Assembly (NCBI GenBank): GCA_031763025.1
Contig: JASSKH010000003.1
Location: forward strand, 7,926,718 to 7,990,717
DNA: 64,000 bases
Origin: Macrocystis pyrifera
Taxonomy: Eukaryota > Sar > Phaeophyceae > Laminariales > Laminariaceae
Reading direction: 5' to 3'
Shown: positions 8,919-20,467 of the stretch, in pieces
Numbering within the stretch: position 1 is the stretch's first letter
Layout of the letters: each line of letters starts with the position of its first letter
The notes under the pieces: model-generated
Seen by the model: only the letters and a program-made list of their open reading frames with translations
Databases searched by the model: none
Told to the model about the DNA's origin: nothing
Made by a program: the position numbers and the translations under genes

Positions 8919-11577
8919 CCTCTTCCGATCGGTCGGCAATGGGGTGAAAAAGATCGGCCTCGGACACTTTGAGGACACCAAGTCCCCAGTCATTCTGGCC
9001 GCCCTGGGGGGCCTCTGCATCTCAACCATCGGTGTCCTCGTGCCCCCGTCCATGTTCTGGTCAGAGTTCGAGATGCAGTCTATTGCCGAACCGGGAAGAG
9101 ACCTGCCGCACATCTGGCCGCAGGTGGGTAATTTATGTAACAACCCCATTTTGAGTCTTGAGAAGGTAAAAAAAAAAAACGAAACAATTGACTTAACTAG
9201 GGTGCAGCATCGGCCGCGCGAAGCAGTCTCTGGGCTGCTGGCGGGGAGGGGGGGGGTCTTCTTGATGTATGTAACTGAGACACAAGGAGCCATAAGACGC
9301 ACGCGCATTATCATGATGATGATTATGATGATTATGCTTGTGTAAAATGCTGCATGCTCTGCTCTTGTAGCAGCTGGATACTTAAAGCGCACTTCTGTCA
9401 TGTTTTCGATCACTATATCTACACTCCCGAAAAACAATTAGCGTTTGTCGAGGCAAAGGAGGCGTTGACACCGTGCCTGGGCAGTAGATGTATTGGTGAG
9501 GATCGATCGCCCCCCCCCCCCCCTCCATGTGCCCTGCCGGCGCGACGTGAACCGGGCGATGACGAGCGAATGTATTGAAAATCAGAGTTAGTATTTTCCG
9601 ATTGCTTGAACGAGGAAGAACGGGTTAGTGTGGCTTGTAGATCAGACGTCGAAGCCAACTACATGTGCGGACTGCACTCATTGCATGGTTGGCCCCTGAT
9701 AAGGACGATATACCTGGCAAGCGACTGTTTCCCCCAGGGGCATCGCCCTGCTTAATATCGCGGCTGTTAACAGCATGGACGCACGGCGTCATTTTCTGCC
9801 TGGCTTGGGAGTTCGCCGGAGTGCACCTCACCCTTCATACGACTCCCCTAACACCTCACTTTTCGCTTCGCGCTTGGTGCATGCAATGTCTGCCTGGTCG
9901 GTGAAAACCCGACGTGCTCCGTCCCGGCATTGTAGGGATGCGAGGGTGTACGGTCATATGTACGACTACGGCCATGCATGACAACAAGTACAACCCCCCC
10001 GCGCCAATGCTGTCGTTTTCGATCCTACTAACTGTTACCTTTCAGCGTAACAGAATGGTGGTTTTGTGGTATTACGGGGGACTATAGTAAATAGGACCAA
10101 ATATTCTTGGTAAAAATTGGTATGTATATAGGTTTTTGTGTGTATCGTAGGTCCTATTTACTATCGGCTCCCCGTAATAGAAAAGTCCCCAACCAACGAA
10201 GATGCTTTTGTTCGACGATAGCGAACGCCGATCGAATGAGAGGGGGGTACTGCGCATCAAGAAGCGCCAGGGCACTGACCTCCTTTCCTGCTTCTTCTTC
10301 TTCTTTTCATCTCTTTTCCCGTTTATCATCTTTGCCCTTTTTTTTTTCTCTCTCCCTCCTGCTCAAGTCACATCCGAGGTCGTATAGCAGGCTCTCCTCT
10401 CCTCTCCCCTCCCCGCCCCACTATACGTGCTGTTTGTGTTTTCATTTTTCATCACTTGAGCCCTTCCTTCCCTCGTCGACTCGCGTCGTGCTGTTCCGTT
10501 TTGATACTCGTTGTTTTGGGCCATCTTATTTCCTTTCCGCTATACAGGGGGGATACTTCTACGGGCTCGAACGGTACCCCTTTGAGTCTGGCCCCATGTA
10601 TATGCTCGTGGGGGCGGCCAAGCTGCTGGCCATTGCTTGCACTGTACAATCGGGCTTCCGGGTGAGCCACACTTGAGAACATGCCGTAGTGTACCCAGGA
10701 TGCCCGGCGGGGGAGCGCGATTTTGGAGATTGGCTTGTCGATGGCACGCCGCGAGAGCCACCTTTCACGTTCGCTTCCATGCGTTATGTTTTTGGTCAGA
10801 GGTTTTGGGCGGAAAAAAATGGCTTGGATCGGTAACTTGCTCAAAAACAGTTTTGTACAACGGTGGCCGCGCGACGGTTTTATTTTGGTACCACCCGAAT
10901 CTAAGTTTTGTGCGCCCGAATTGCAAGCTGCCAAACCCTGTACCCAAATCCCCTTTCCGCGACCCAGCTTCCCTGGCTCAAGCATTGACCCGCCTGCCCC
11001 ACCCCGCTTTTCCCGTGTCCTTTCTTCCCAATAAAAAACGGTGAAACTAATCCACAAAACAACGTGACTCGGCGCTGAATATTTTCTCGTTGGTTTTCTG
11101 CAGGGGGGGTTCATATTCCCTCTATTCTTTGCCGGAGCCTCGTTCGGCCGCGCTCTCCTGCCGCTAACCGGCCTGTTCTTGCCGGAGTTCCTCGTGCACG
11201 CGACCCCGGCCCTTCTGTGCATGAGCTTCGCGGCGGGTCTGAACGTCGCCGTCACGAGGACGCCCTTCTCGTCGCCGCTGATCCTTGCCGCCCTTTCGGG
11301 GCAGGCGGACGTCACCGCCCCGGTCCTCTGCGCCGCTCTCGCGTCCCTTTTCATCACGCGCTCGGCCAAGTTCATCGGCCCGCAGACCGACCGCGCGGAC
11401 CTGCAGTTCATCGGCGACCTGCAGCCGCTCCAGGAGGCGGAGACTCCGGCCGACAAGGTGAACGGCGGCACCCCGGACGCAGAAGCGGGCTCGCTGCTCA
11501 ACGAGGCCTCCTTCAACGAGGGCTACAGCGCTATCGCGGTTCCGAACGCGCAGATGACCGCGAACCTCTCTATATGA
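8919..11577 (+). CDS. CLC-family chloride channel/transporter, C-terminal exons
   Basis: Three exons encode the C-terminal part of a CLC chloride channel or Cl-/H+ exchanger, a multi-pass membrane protein. Exon 8919-9123 carries SPVILAALGG and EFEMQSIAEPGRDLPHIWP. Exon 10548-10661 carries GGYFYGLERYPF and a membrane helix. Exon 11104-11577 starts with GGFIFPLFFAGASFGR, the family's GxFxP anion-selectivity motif, and continues through the last membrane helices to a TGA at 11575-11577. Introns 9124-10547 and 10662-11103 are GT-AG and phase 0 at both sites. The protein ends about 50 residues after the last helix, with no CBS domain pair, unlike most eukaryotic CLCs. The N-terminal half is not seen; it lies off the left edge or in exons I could not recognise. 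Substrate and membrane location cannot be told from the sequence. Confidence 0.88.
9823..10004 (+). repeat. Dispersed repeat R2, fragment in CLC intron
   Basis: Contains the R2 hallmark TCGGTGAAAACCCGACGTGC and CTACGGCCATGCATGA and ends in a C tract at about 9998, as other R2 copies do. Confidence 0.8.
10072..10177 (+). mobile_element. MITE M1 copy 5, inside a CLC intron
   Basis: A 106-bp copy with TA at 10,070-10,071 and 10,178-10,179. It lies wholly in the intron, so it does not interrupt coding sequence. Confidence 0.85.
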
Positions 11578-14500
11578 GCTTTGCTGCGTCGTGTTGCTCT
11601 GCCAGCGCTTTCTACAGCCATCGCCGTTTGCTGCTGTTGACGGTGTCCTTGTAGTTCCGTTAGACTGCTGTCCGGGCCAATTGAAACTAGGAGTGTCTCG
11701 TTCTACGTTTTGCGGAGTAGGTCATCAGGAGTTTGCAACTGCCCAAGGAAGGGAAAGGATTGCACGTACCGCCGTGTTCTTTCCGACCAGATGTCTCTAA
11801 TTTTAGTTTTAGCAAATGCGCCCACCTTGTTTTTATTCCCCAGCGCCTTTTGGGTTCTTCGACCGCCCGTTCCGTGATACGCGTCCGGGGCGAGCGCGTT
11901 CAAACTGTCCGCTGCCAGAGAACAAACACGGAAACAAGGCATCGACAACGATGCCGTTTTGCTCGAAAGTTTTTTTTTTTTTTTTTGTTTGTGCGCCCTC
12001 CGTGAGGCGCGTCACTGTTGTCCCGGATACCGGGGGTATGGAAGTAGTATTTACGAAGTAAACTAGTGCTCAGGATGTCACCGTGTTTCCGATCCCATGT
12101 GCCGGCTGCATTGAGTCATACGTGCGGGAGCTGCTTGCGGTCGGATGGACGCAGCGGCGCATCACCAGAGGAGCAGGTTTACTGCTGGACCGTATGCATC
12201 CCGTGTTTGTGTTCGTGTGTATTTTGGTCGCGTGCGGTAGGATTTTATGCCGTCGATATTATATTATAGTGCCGCGTACAGTACAACAACTGTTGTACGC
12301 CTCGAAGCGTGAACGCCGCCGGAAGGGCGGTGTACACATTTTTTCAGGCGAGGGACAAAACCACACCCTGTTCGCCGCCGATCATTTGTTTTGTGCTACT
12401 GATGTGAGTTTGTGGTTTATTTTTCGTTTTGGTTCGTCGCCTTGGTGTATTATTTCCCTTTGCGTGTGCCCAGGGCCATGCGGTAGCGTGTTGCCCGTGA
12501 CGTGGAAATGTAGGATGGTGACCTGAGGAAATGCGTTGTAGGTGTTCGGTGGTGCGGCAGCATGCATCCCGAGAATTTTATGTAACTCTTCACGAAGTAA
12601 AGAGTGTAGGTGTCAAGGTTGCTGGGTACAGCAGTGGTATGCTCACTTTGAGGAGGCCTTCCGATTTTTTTAAGCTTTCGGGTGGATAAGACCAGTAAAT
12701 CAGCTTTTTGTCACGCGAAGAAAAAAAAAAAACTGCAATCGGCATTTACGTAGTATGGGGATCATTTTTTTGTTTAGTTTTGTAGTAGAAGAGTAGACCA
12801 TACTAAAACCACCCAAGTTGCCTGTCCCGAGGTGGCCTTGAAAGTGGGGATGCGTACACCGTATGTGTTGATGGGGATCAAAACTATATCGTAGTGTTGA
12901 TTATCGAGGAGGGTATGCTGGACTTGGCCCTGGTATTTTATAGAACACAACGAAAACGGCCGGCTCGCCAGCAGCAACAGCAGCAGTAGTAAGATCTACT
13001 GCGTTCGCTGCTCACTGCGCCAATGGTGGGACCGGGGCATGTTGTGTGTCCTGATGGGGTAGGGTTCGACTGCTGGTGCCTCTGCGCGCGGTAGGGCTCA
13101 GTTCTTGCCGGGGCTTCGTCGCTGCTGTAGCGTATGTCGGACTTTTTGTGTGGGTACGTATGCACCACAAAGCTTCTTGCCACAGCATAGCTCGAGCGGT
13201 TTCATGGGGGGGGGGGGGGGGGGGGGGGGGGGTTGCTCTCAAGCGAGTTTTGGGGTTCTGTGTTGCTTTTGGATCGCTGACGCCTTCGTGTGGCTTTGGA
13301 TATCTTTTGTGAATCTGGGTGACGTGATGACAATGCGTACTGATCGGCTTGCTGCACTAGGTGCACCTTCGATCCGGAAGTGTTCACCCAAACGCGGTGA
13401 ACAGCAGACGCATTACTTGCAGTGGTGCCAGCAAGGGACTTCGTCAGTGTGATACGTTGTAGTAGGCGACGGTCATTTTTCCGTTTTGGTTTCCCTAAAG
13501 GAGTATAGAACAGACCTAACAGGTACTCTAGCGGATCGATACGTTAGAAAGATGCATTGCGTAATTAAGTTGTTGTTGCTTGAGCGGTTAGACTCTACCG
13601 GGTCTAACGCGCTAATTCATTACGTTTAATATATATCTTATCAGCACCATGCAAGCATGCACACTAATACTACGATAATCTTCAATTTGAGTATTGCACG
13701 CACAGCGACCGGGGTCTACACGCTGAGCGCACTGATCGCCGATTCACCATTTGAAATCTCCAAAAACACGATGAACACGCGCTGTGCGGACGGGCGTTGC
13801 TGTATCTACAATTTTTTCCAACAGCTGTGAGATCGAGGGTTCTGTCGAAACTCATATTTGCGAGCTGTGTGTGATAATTCGATCGCGCCCATTACGGGTT
13901 TCGTATGCCCTCAATGCAATATTTCCACCCCGTGCTTAAGGACCACATCTGAAGCCGCAGAAATCAAATTCAGGGAGCGTGTGTCTGTATTTCTTGTGGA
14001 TACATTGGTAATACGTACAAGGTACTTGCAATATGATACCAGTAGCGGTTTTTCTTCTGTTTTTCTTCAACTAATAGCATACCGTAAGGTATAACATGCC
14101 TGGTATGGACCACTTTTTTTTTTAACAATTCAACAATAAGTCACCGAAATCCCAAACGCAGATATCCCCACGAATAATAATGACTCTTGATAATTTCGAA
14201 CGGTGAAGTGAAGTCATAACAGGATGGGCCCAAGACTCCGAGGAGTTGACATGATTAAACGGGCCCACCAATACCGTATACCTGGTAGTTGTTATCCATC
14301 ATCTCCGAATCACTCAGGCTACCACGCGGAGGCGAGGAAATGTTATGATCAAGGTCGGGACACTTTGTATCCCTTGACAGGTTTCCCTATCAGGCATGTA
14401 TTCGTTGGTACTCGCTTGTGTTTGCTCAGAGATATAAGAAGAGTAGGTTTATTCCTCTCGTGCACGCGGAGACTGGGGACAAGGCTCGTGCCTTGCTGGG

Positions 14501-15150
14501 AAAACCCCTGGCCATAACAGAAAGCAGAGAAAGAGGGTAGCATTATCGCAGTATCGCACACGCTCACACGCTCATTTTGCTTGTCGAAGATGATGAACCT
14601 CATTCCCATGCGAGCATGACGAACGGAAAAAAACATATGTGATGCGCCACCATTACTAGTGACGTACGTAAGCCACACCCCACCCTTTAATTTGTACCAC
14701 TATTACTGTACTACTGCTACTACACCATGCTTGGCACCTAAAGCCGACCCACCGACCCGAACCCTAACCCAGACCCATTGCCACTGATAGGTGCTTGGAT
14801 GCTGTGCTCGGTGTAAGACTCTACTCATAGCTTGGTTGGGCCTATGCTTGGCAAGACTCGAGGTTGAATCGGCCAGTACAGTACATCGAGAATCATTTAA
14901 TCCTTCCTATCGATACGTGCAAGCACGGCCGATCGTTCCGACTCTTATCTTGGTACGAGTAGCTTCACTGACCGCCTGACCGTACAGACCAGGCTCCTGT
15001 ACGCACAGCAGTAGCGCGGTTCGACTCTTCATTCTTCCGTAGGCCCCGCTCATAACGTACCCATTTCTTCCGCCATGCATATACTCTTATGACAACATAC
15101 CTGGTAGGTTGGAGATGTTTCGGGTCCTAACAGGGTGGCGGTTCATACTA
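11578..15150. other. Unrecognised 3' flank of the CLC gene
   Basis: The first few hundred bases should hold the CLC 3' untranslated region, but no clear AATAAA-type signal stands out. The rest shows no protein I recognise. The frame at 12,083-12,526 and those near 13.0-13.5 kb overlap frames on the other strand. A G tract of about 28 lies at 13,205-13,232. Another frame at 14,224-14,517 is also unsupported. Confidence 0.5.
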
Positions 15151-15257
15151 TTTACGGGGGACCATAGTAAATAGCACCAAATATTGTTGGTAAAAATAGG
15201 GAAATATACAGGTATATTTGTCTATCGTAGGTCCTATTTACCATCGTCCCCCGTAAA
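15151..15257 (+). mobile_element. MITE M1 copy 6
   Basis: A 107-bp copy with TA at 15,149-15,150 and 15,258-15,259, left end TTTACGGGGGACCATAGTAA. Confidence 0.85.
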
Positions 15258-15380
15258 TATATATTATAGTTCGGTGCTGCTGCTGTAGTTGTTGGTGTTA
15301 TCGTTGTTGCTATTGCTGTGATAGGATACGCCTGTTCATGATCGACTCCCCTGGTGACACCGAAGATGTCAGGAAAGAGC

Positions 15381-15770
15381 ACTGTGTTGTATATCCTTAG
15401 AATTCTCATGTTATTATTGTTTCTCTGCGACGTCGGGGGGGGGGGAGCTCCACTGGCGTGGTAACGAGACCCGCGACACCGACGGCTGCTTCTCGTTCCT
15501 TGTGGTACTGTCAGTACCCGAGAGTCCCCTCGTGCGACTCGCCCAACACCTTATGGCGCTTCGCGCTTGGTGCAAGCAATGTTCTGACAGGTCGGTGAAA
15601 ACCCGACGTGCGCTGTCCCGGCGTTGTAGAGATGAGAGGGTCTATGGTCACACGACTACGGCCACGCATGATAATGAGTACACCCCCCCCCCCGTTCGAC
15701 TGGCCGGGGCCCTATCGCTCGCAGTCTCGGACGACCGAGACCCCCCATGGTAAAAAAACATTGACATACC
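15381..15770 (-). repeat. Split repeat beta, outer copy (B2), with R2 inserted
   Basis: Matches 16,191-16,470 in GTATCCTT...TTCTCATGTTATTATT, CCACTGGCGT, GCTTCTCGTTCC and GTACCCGAGAGTCCCC, and again near its end in GACGACCGAGA...CATTGACATAC. An R2 fragment with a C tract (about 15,530-15,695) sits inside it. Confidence 0.75.
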
Positions 15771-15907
15771 CCATTTGCCAGTGAGCCCGGAATCGCTACC
15801 AATCAGTCGCTACAAATAATAATAAGTAACGGTGCGGCCAGCACCAAACATGTATGGTCATTTCGTTCCACCCACCTTCGAAAGAAGAAAGGAACGGTCG
15901 GGCGGGA

Positions 15908-16187
15908 GAAACCACAACAACATTAGACCTAGTTCAGGCCTATCAATCGGCAGAGGCCAGCGTCGTGACGTGTGCTCGTGTGCCTCTGCTCTACACGCGC
16001 AGCTATGAGCATCAAGCACGATGTACTCGAGCGTGACCCTCTATTTCCGCTCTTCTTGCCTTCTACGAGGATAAAACCCTTACGTCGGTAGAGCCGACAC
16101 GTCTATAAAGTCCATGGCCATGAAACAGCGAACTCGAATGGTTGGTAACAAAACTCACATTTCTTTCTGTATGGTTGACGTTAGAAA
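15908..16187 (-). repeat. Split repeat alpha, inner copy (A2)
   Basis: Matches 17,916-18,178 closely. Shared stretches include GCCTATCAATCGGCAGAGGC and AACTCGAATGGTTGGTAACA. The copy at 17.9 kb lacks about 20 bp that are present here near 16,093-16,114. Confidence 0.85.
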
Positions 16188-16190
16188 TGT

Positions 16191-16470
16191 TATGCTTTGT
16201 TGTGTATCCTTCGAATTTCCATGTTATTATTATTTGCGCCAGGCTCCACTGGCGTCGTACGAGAGCGGCGATGTCGGCCGTTGCTTCTCGTTCCCTATCG
16301 TACCACCAGTACCCGAGAGTCCCCCCCCCCCCAGCCGACTACGGACATGCATGAGATCGAGTACATATCTCCTGTCGAGTACACCCCCCCCCCAGCCGAC
16401 TGGCCCGGGCCCTAACGCACGCAGTCTTGGACGACCGAGACTCCCAATGGTAGAAAACCATTGACATACA
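16191..16470 (-). repeat. Split repeat beta, inner copy (B1)
   Basis: Second beta copy, separated from alpha A2 by about 3 bp. It keeps only a remnant of R2 (ACTACGGACATGCATGA) between two C tracts, where the outer copy has a longer R2 piece. Confidence 0.75.
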
Positions 16471-16493
16471 CCAACTCCGAGGTCGCGTCGATA

Positions 16494-17294
16494 CTACGGT
16501 GTTTCGCCCCATACGGTACCCTGACCTGGCTGCTTCTGCGCTATCTTCCCTGTTTTTTCTAGTTCACGAGATACCATACCCCCGTCCTCCGAGTTGTTGC
16601 GGGTATGTTCCTTGCAACACTTTGAGGACTTCCATCTACCCTCTATCTGGATAATTATCTGCGGCACCTCCCCCGCGGCCGCCAGCGTAGTGGCTGCATC
16701 GATACGCGATGAGTGGAGGGCAACTTCGTTGAGGTAATCTCCTGCCTTCGCTACCACCTGGCGAAGTGCTCCGAGGGCCTCCGTGTACCTCCACACTTTA
16801 TGCTGGCTACCGTTCCGATACGACGACAGCGGGGGGGGGGCTTCCTGCAGTGTCGAATAACCCGACAGAAACTCCATGGGAGCGATGGCGCCGCCGCCTG
16901 CTCCTGCTCCGGAATGCACCACCCAGGCGTCGTCACGCATGCGCGCGATGACCGACCCCTGTTGAGTCTGATCGCTTTCATGGCCTCGAAACGAGCCTCG
17001 GCACTGGTGGCCTGGTGCCACTGCAACGAGGCAAACCACCACCCGTGCGGTACAGTGCCACGTCTCCCCTCGAGGCGAAGCTTTCGTCCGACCTCGCAAC
17101 GAAGCGAATATCGCAACGTGAAGGACATCCAAAGAACTCGGCCGCCCGACCCCCGCAAGGAGGCCGAACCCTGCCCTCCCAACAATGTGTCCCACGAAGT
17201 AGGGTGACGAGGTCTTAAAGGGGTTGCTGCGGCGGCGTGCGACCATGCATCCCCCTTCCGTGCGCGTTTTAATAAGCGGCGACGACGTAGGCAA
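16494..17294 (-). pseudogene. Tyrosine recombinase (DIRS/Ngaro type) relic
   Basis: The C-terminal third reads ALGALRQVVAKAGDYL, then HSSRIDAATTLAAAGEV, then GRWKSSKCCKEHTRNN and GQGTVWG. HSSR supplies the H-x-x-R catalytic box of tyrosine recombinases, and GRW with the following segment is the usual place of the nucleophilic tyrosine. No tyrosine is present in CCKEHTR, where the family normally has Y at or near this site, so the enzyme is probably dead. The N-terminal part is not recognisable and may be frame-shifted. It ends about 25 bp from repeat B1. Its job in the living element would be to integrate circular DNA copies. Confidence 0.75.
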
Positions 17295-17915
17295 CTACAT
17301 CTGCACCTTTGCGTAACCCGTCTGACAGTTCACCCGCGATGATGCCGGCTTGATTTACTCCGACGCACCCAAGCTACAAACTTGAGCAACGACTGGATCT
17401 TTTCAGTATCGGACGCTGCCGCGCCAAGTACTCGTCATCGCCTATCAACCCCGGATAATAGCACCAAAAACGGTCCAAGACCGGAAACCTAACGTTAAAG
17501 CTCGGTGAGGTGAAGGCGCAACCGCCTAGTGGATGAGCTGGCTGCCGGCACTCCGGGGCATAGCGCGACGCCCGCTGGCCCCAGCACCTCACGACGGCCT
17601 AGAGGACACATGACTTGCCCGATCGGGTTTTCCGGTGCACCGCCGTATCCGGACCTTACCCCTCCCCCCACCCCACCACTGTCCCATGGCAAGCCCGCCC
17701 CACCTGTCCGAAATAGAGAGGGAAGCAGGCAGTCCGACGTAGGTGCCCATGCCCCCCCGGACAGGGTGGCCGGATACCGCACTGTCGGTGGGAGAGCCCC
17801 GGCGACGCGACCCTCGAACGGCTGCCCGAGGAGCGCTCACCCCGACAGAGCCGCCGACGAAGCTGCAGACTTCCCCGACCGACCTCCGGGTCTGCTGACC
17901 GAGCAGAGCAGTGTC

Positions 17916-18178
17916 GAAACCACAACAGCAGTAGACCTAGTCTAGGCCTATCAATCGGCAGAGGCCAGTGTCGTGCCGTGTGCTCGTGTGCCGCTGCTCC
18001 GCACGCGCAGCTATGCACATCAAGCGCGAGGTACTCGAGCGTGACCACCTAATTCCGTCCTTGCTGCCTTCTACCAGGATAAAACCCTCACGTCGGTAGA
18101 GCCCATGACTATCAAACAGCGAACTCGAATGGTTGGTAACAAAACTCACATTTCTTTTTGTATGGTTGACGTTAGAAA
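17916..18178 (-). repeat. Split repeat alpha, outer copy (A1)
   Basis: Partner of 15,908-16,187. On the - strand this is the 5' terminal repeat of the Ngaro/PAT-like element. Confidence 0.85.
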
Positions 18179-19195
18179 AAATATCTGCTGATGTCCGTAG
18201 AAACTCGGGGCGACGATCTTGAACGCTGTGCCCCTCGCTTTGGTCGCGCTTACGCGATGCTAGCCTCATGACCTATTCAGGGTTGGCGATTCGCATGTGT
18301 ACCAGCTCGAACCTGGTGTGTACGCTTAGACCCGATTGCCGATGGCCGGACAATACACGGTCTATGAATTGAGGCAAGCTTTGACATGATTGCCGAAGTC
18401 ATGCACGAACAGTACACCCTCCTCGTTTCCCGATTAAAGGGTCTCGACTCACCCAACTTGAACACCCTGCGTCAACCCCCCCTCCCTTCCTCCGTTCGCA
18501 CTCCCTCCCCCTCCTCCTGCCCCCCTCCGCTCGTCCTCCCTCCTGCCCCCCCCCCCGCCCGCCCTCCTTCCACCCTCGCCTCGTCGGCTCCGGTTCCTGG
18601 TGGCTATCCATGGGTTTGCAGTTTCATTGCCGGCATCCGTCACGCAAGGTGCTTAGAAAGCCACCGGCCACGCAGCACAATACTCCTGTAAAAATGCGAC
18701 CCAACGTAAAACCACCGACCGGGGCAGGAGGCCTCATCCAAAGCAATGCGAACATTGAACCGGTGGCGCATGCGAAACATACATGCTGCAGATATAGGGG
18801 AAAGACCTCAGCTGGACTGTTCAGTAACGAGTTCCTCACCGTCGACTCCGCGATGGCGTTTGACCCTCCTGGCGATGCCCGCCTCGTACGGGAACAAGCT
18901 CCCTTTCCTTCTGGCTTGCCTGGAAAGGACGCTGAAAGACTGCCGCGTCTCAAAGGACGAGGATGATGATGCTCTCACATTGGCAATAGCTCCTTTCCCT
19001 GAAACCCAGTCCGTGGTCACAAAACAGGCTAAACAAAAATAGTTGCATACTGGTGGGAGCCCCTATTGAAAGCCCACCGGCGCAGTCCGAACACACACAG
19101 ATAGCCAGACAGACAGACACACCAATGTGCTCAATCATGTACTGGGAGCAGAGAAACAAGTCCATCGAGTCTGTCTCAACTCCCTCGCGAACAAG
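18179..19195. other. Unrecognised stretch with C-rich tract
   Basis: A strongly C-rich, CCCTCC-type tract lies at 18,475-18,600. The frames at 18,386-18,691 and 18,610-18,966 have no recognisable domain. Confidence 0.4.
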
Positions 19196-19726
19196 CCCCC
19201 CCCCCTCTCTATATACGGTAGGTTACGTTGGCGTCGGTTGGCGACGCGACAGTAAAACATGCCGCTCACTACGTGAGCTACGTAGATAACCAGGGTACAT
19301 ACGTTTTTGTTTTAAGCGGTGATCACAGCTGGCGATCGAGTTAGATAATTGGAGAACCTTTACTCCGCACAAGGGGAGTGGTTGTATCACGTACCTGGTA
19401 GTGTTTATAGTAAGGTACCCACGAGGTATTTACATAGTAACCCCATTGCTGTCTCAGGACGTGGCCACACTGGACAACAAATCAATTCGACCCTTGCTGT
19501 CATTCATATGCAAGCAAGTCCGCCTCACAAGCGGTTCAAAGTAGATCGTAGATCATCCTTTATGCGACTCGCCGAATAGCTCACGGCGCTCCGCTCTAGG
19601 TTCTAGCGATGTCTGCCTGGTCGGTGAAAACCCGACGTGCTCCGTCCCGGCATTGTCGGGGTGCGGGATTCTAAGGTCATACGACTACGGCCATGCATTA
19701 CAATGAGTACACCCCCTCCCCTCTCT
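19196..19726 (+). repeat. Dispersed repeat R2, near full-length copy
   Basis: A 531-bp unit that matches 57,148-57,712 in reverse over its length, from AACATGCCGCTCACTA through CCACACTGGACAA and GCAAGTCCGCCTCACAAGCG to CTACGGCCATGCATTACAA. C tracts mark both ends (19,196-19,205 and 19,712-19,721). It encodes nothing convincing. Both ends carry C tracts on the same strand, so this is not an inverted-repeat transposon. Confidence 0.8.
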
Positions 19727-20083
19727 ATTGATTATCCGAGACTTTCCGATGTTTGTTATGCCGTACATGCATTGAGGCCCCGGGCGGTGTACGTACCGGT
19801 AGCAGAAAATGGTATTGTCTTTGTGTAACCCTGCGCACGGCGGGTCCTTCAGATGTGTTTGTAATAGCCCCTTCGGGGCTTCAGAGGTAGGGGGAGAAGT
19901 GACCACAAAAAGTGCCGATGACGGCATCGATCGGCCACTGCTGGGTGGTTGGCTGACGCTACGTCTGATACGTAGCCGGCCCAAAAAAGCAGTGGAAAGG
20001 AGCTGTACGACAAGATGGTGGTGGACGCAGCGTTGGGCTAGTCATGCTGCCGCGTACTCAAGCTACTTCGCATCTCGGACAGA

Positions 20084-20114
20084 GGATGATCTATCTGTAT
20101 CAGATAGATCATCC
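20084..20114. other. Perfect 14-bp hairpin with 3-nt loop
   Basis: GGATGATCTATCTG, loop TAT, then CAGATAGATCATCC. A third partial copy of the arm (CAGATAGATCATC) follows at about 20,120. It could fold in RNA or extrude as a cruciform. No neighbouring gene tells what it might do. Confidence 0.7.
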
Positions 20115-20467
20115 CATCTGCAGATAGATCATCTACTGCAGTTCCTCACCTGCCGTTGCGAGGGGCTGTGCAGGGTCTGCATAGCACCACGGACAGATCC
20201 AACCCGGGGTACACATGCGCCATATAGATCCTGCGGATGGTACGGATCCTACCCGGCAACACGATCTTACAACCATACTTGCACAAGATCGGAAACATAT
20301 CTGGCGCCGTTGAAGTATTCGGACCATGCAAGTGGAAATCGATTACCTGTCAGAGGGGGTGCACACCTTTTTACGGTGGAATATTTTACGGTGCAACATT
20401 GTAAATCAGAACGAAGATGTGGTTCAATAAACCTGTCCGAGGTGCGCACTTTTTACGGTGGAACATA

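Larger units (their letters stand above)
9124..10547 (+). other. CLC intron with R2 fragment and MITE
   Basis: GT-AG intron (GTGGGT ... TATACAG) of 1424 bp. It contains an R2 fragment (9823-10004) and M1 copy 5 (10,072-10,177). A C tract of about 13 lies near 9510. The next intron (10,662-11,103) is 442 bp and shows nothing notable. Confidence 0.85.
15381..18178 (-). mobile_element. Ngaro/PAT-like (DIRS-order) retroelement, internally deleted
   Basis: Two repeat pairs alternate. Pair alpha is 15,908-16,187 and 17,916-18,178; pair beta is 15,381-15,770 and 16,191-16,470. On the - strand the order is alpha, internal region with a tyrosine recombinase, beta, alpha, beta. That is the split direct repeat plan (A1-ORFs-B1-A2-B2) known for PAT and Ngaro elements. 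The B1 and A2 units are almost adjacent (3-4 bp), as expected. The recombinase lies last, next to B1, as in those families. The internal region is only about 1.45 kb, so gag and RT are missing. The repeats have diverged visibly, so the copy is old. A Crypton would not carry such repeats. Confidence 0.75.

Noticed and set aside
10452..11516. 354-codon open frame on the - strand
   Set aside because: It lies opposite the last two CLC exons and the intron between them. The + strand has domain homology and exact splice phases; the - strand frame has none.
14759..14770. AACCCTAACCC, telomere-like motif
   Set aside because: A single copy with no array; the flanks are ordinary sequence, so it is not a telomere or clear interstitial telomeric tract.
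16494..17294. Active integrase or Crypton
   Set aside because: The catalytic tyrosine region is altered and the N-terminal part is unreadable. The flanking split direct repeats fit Ngaro/PAT, not Crypton.
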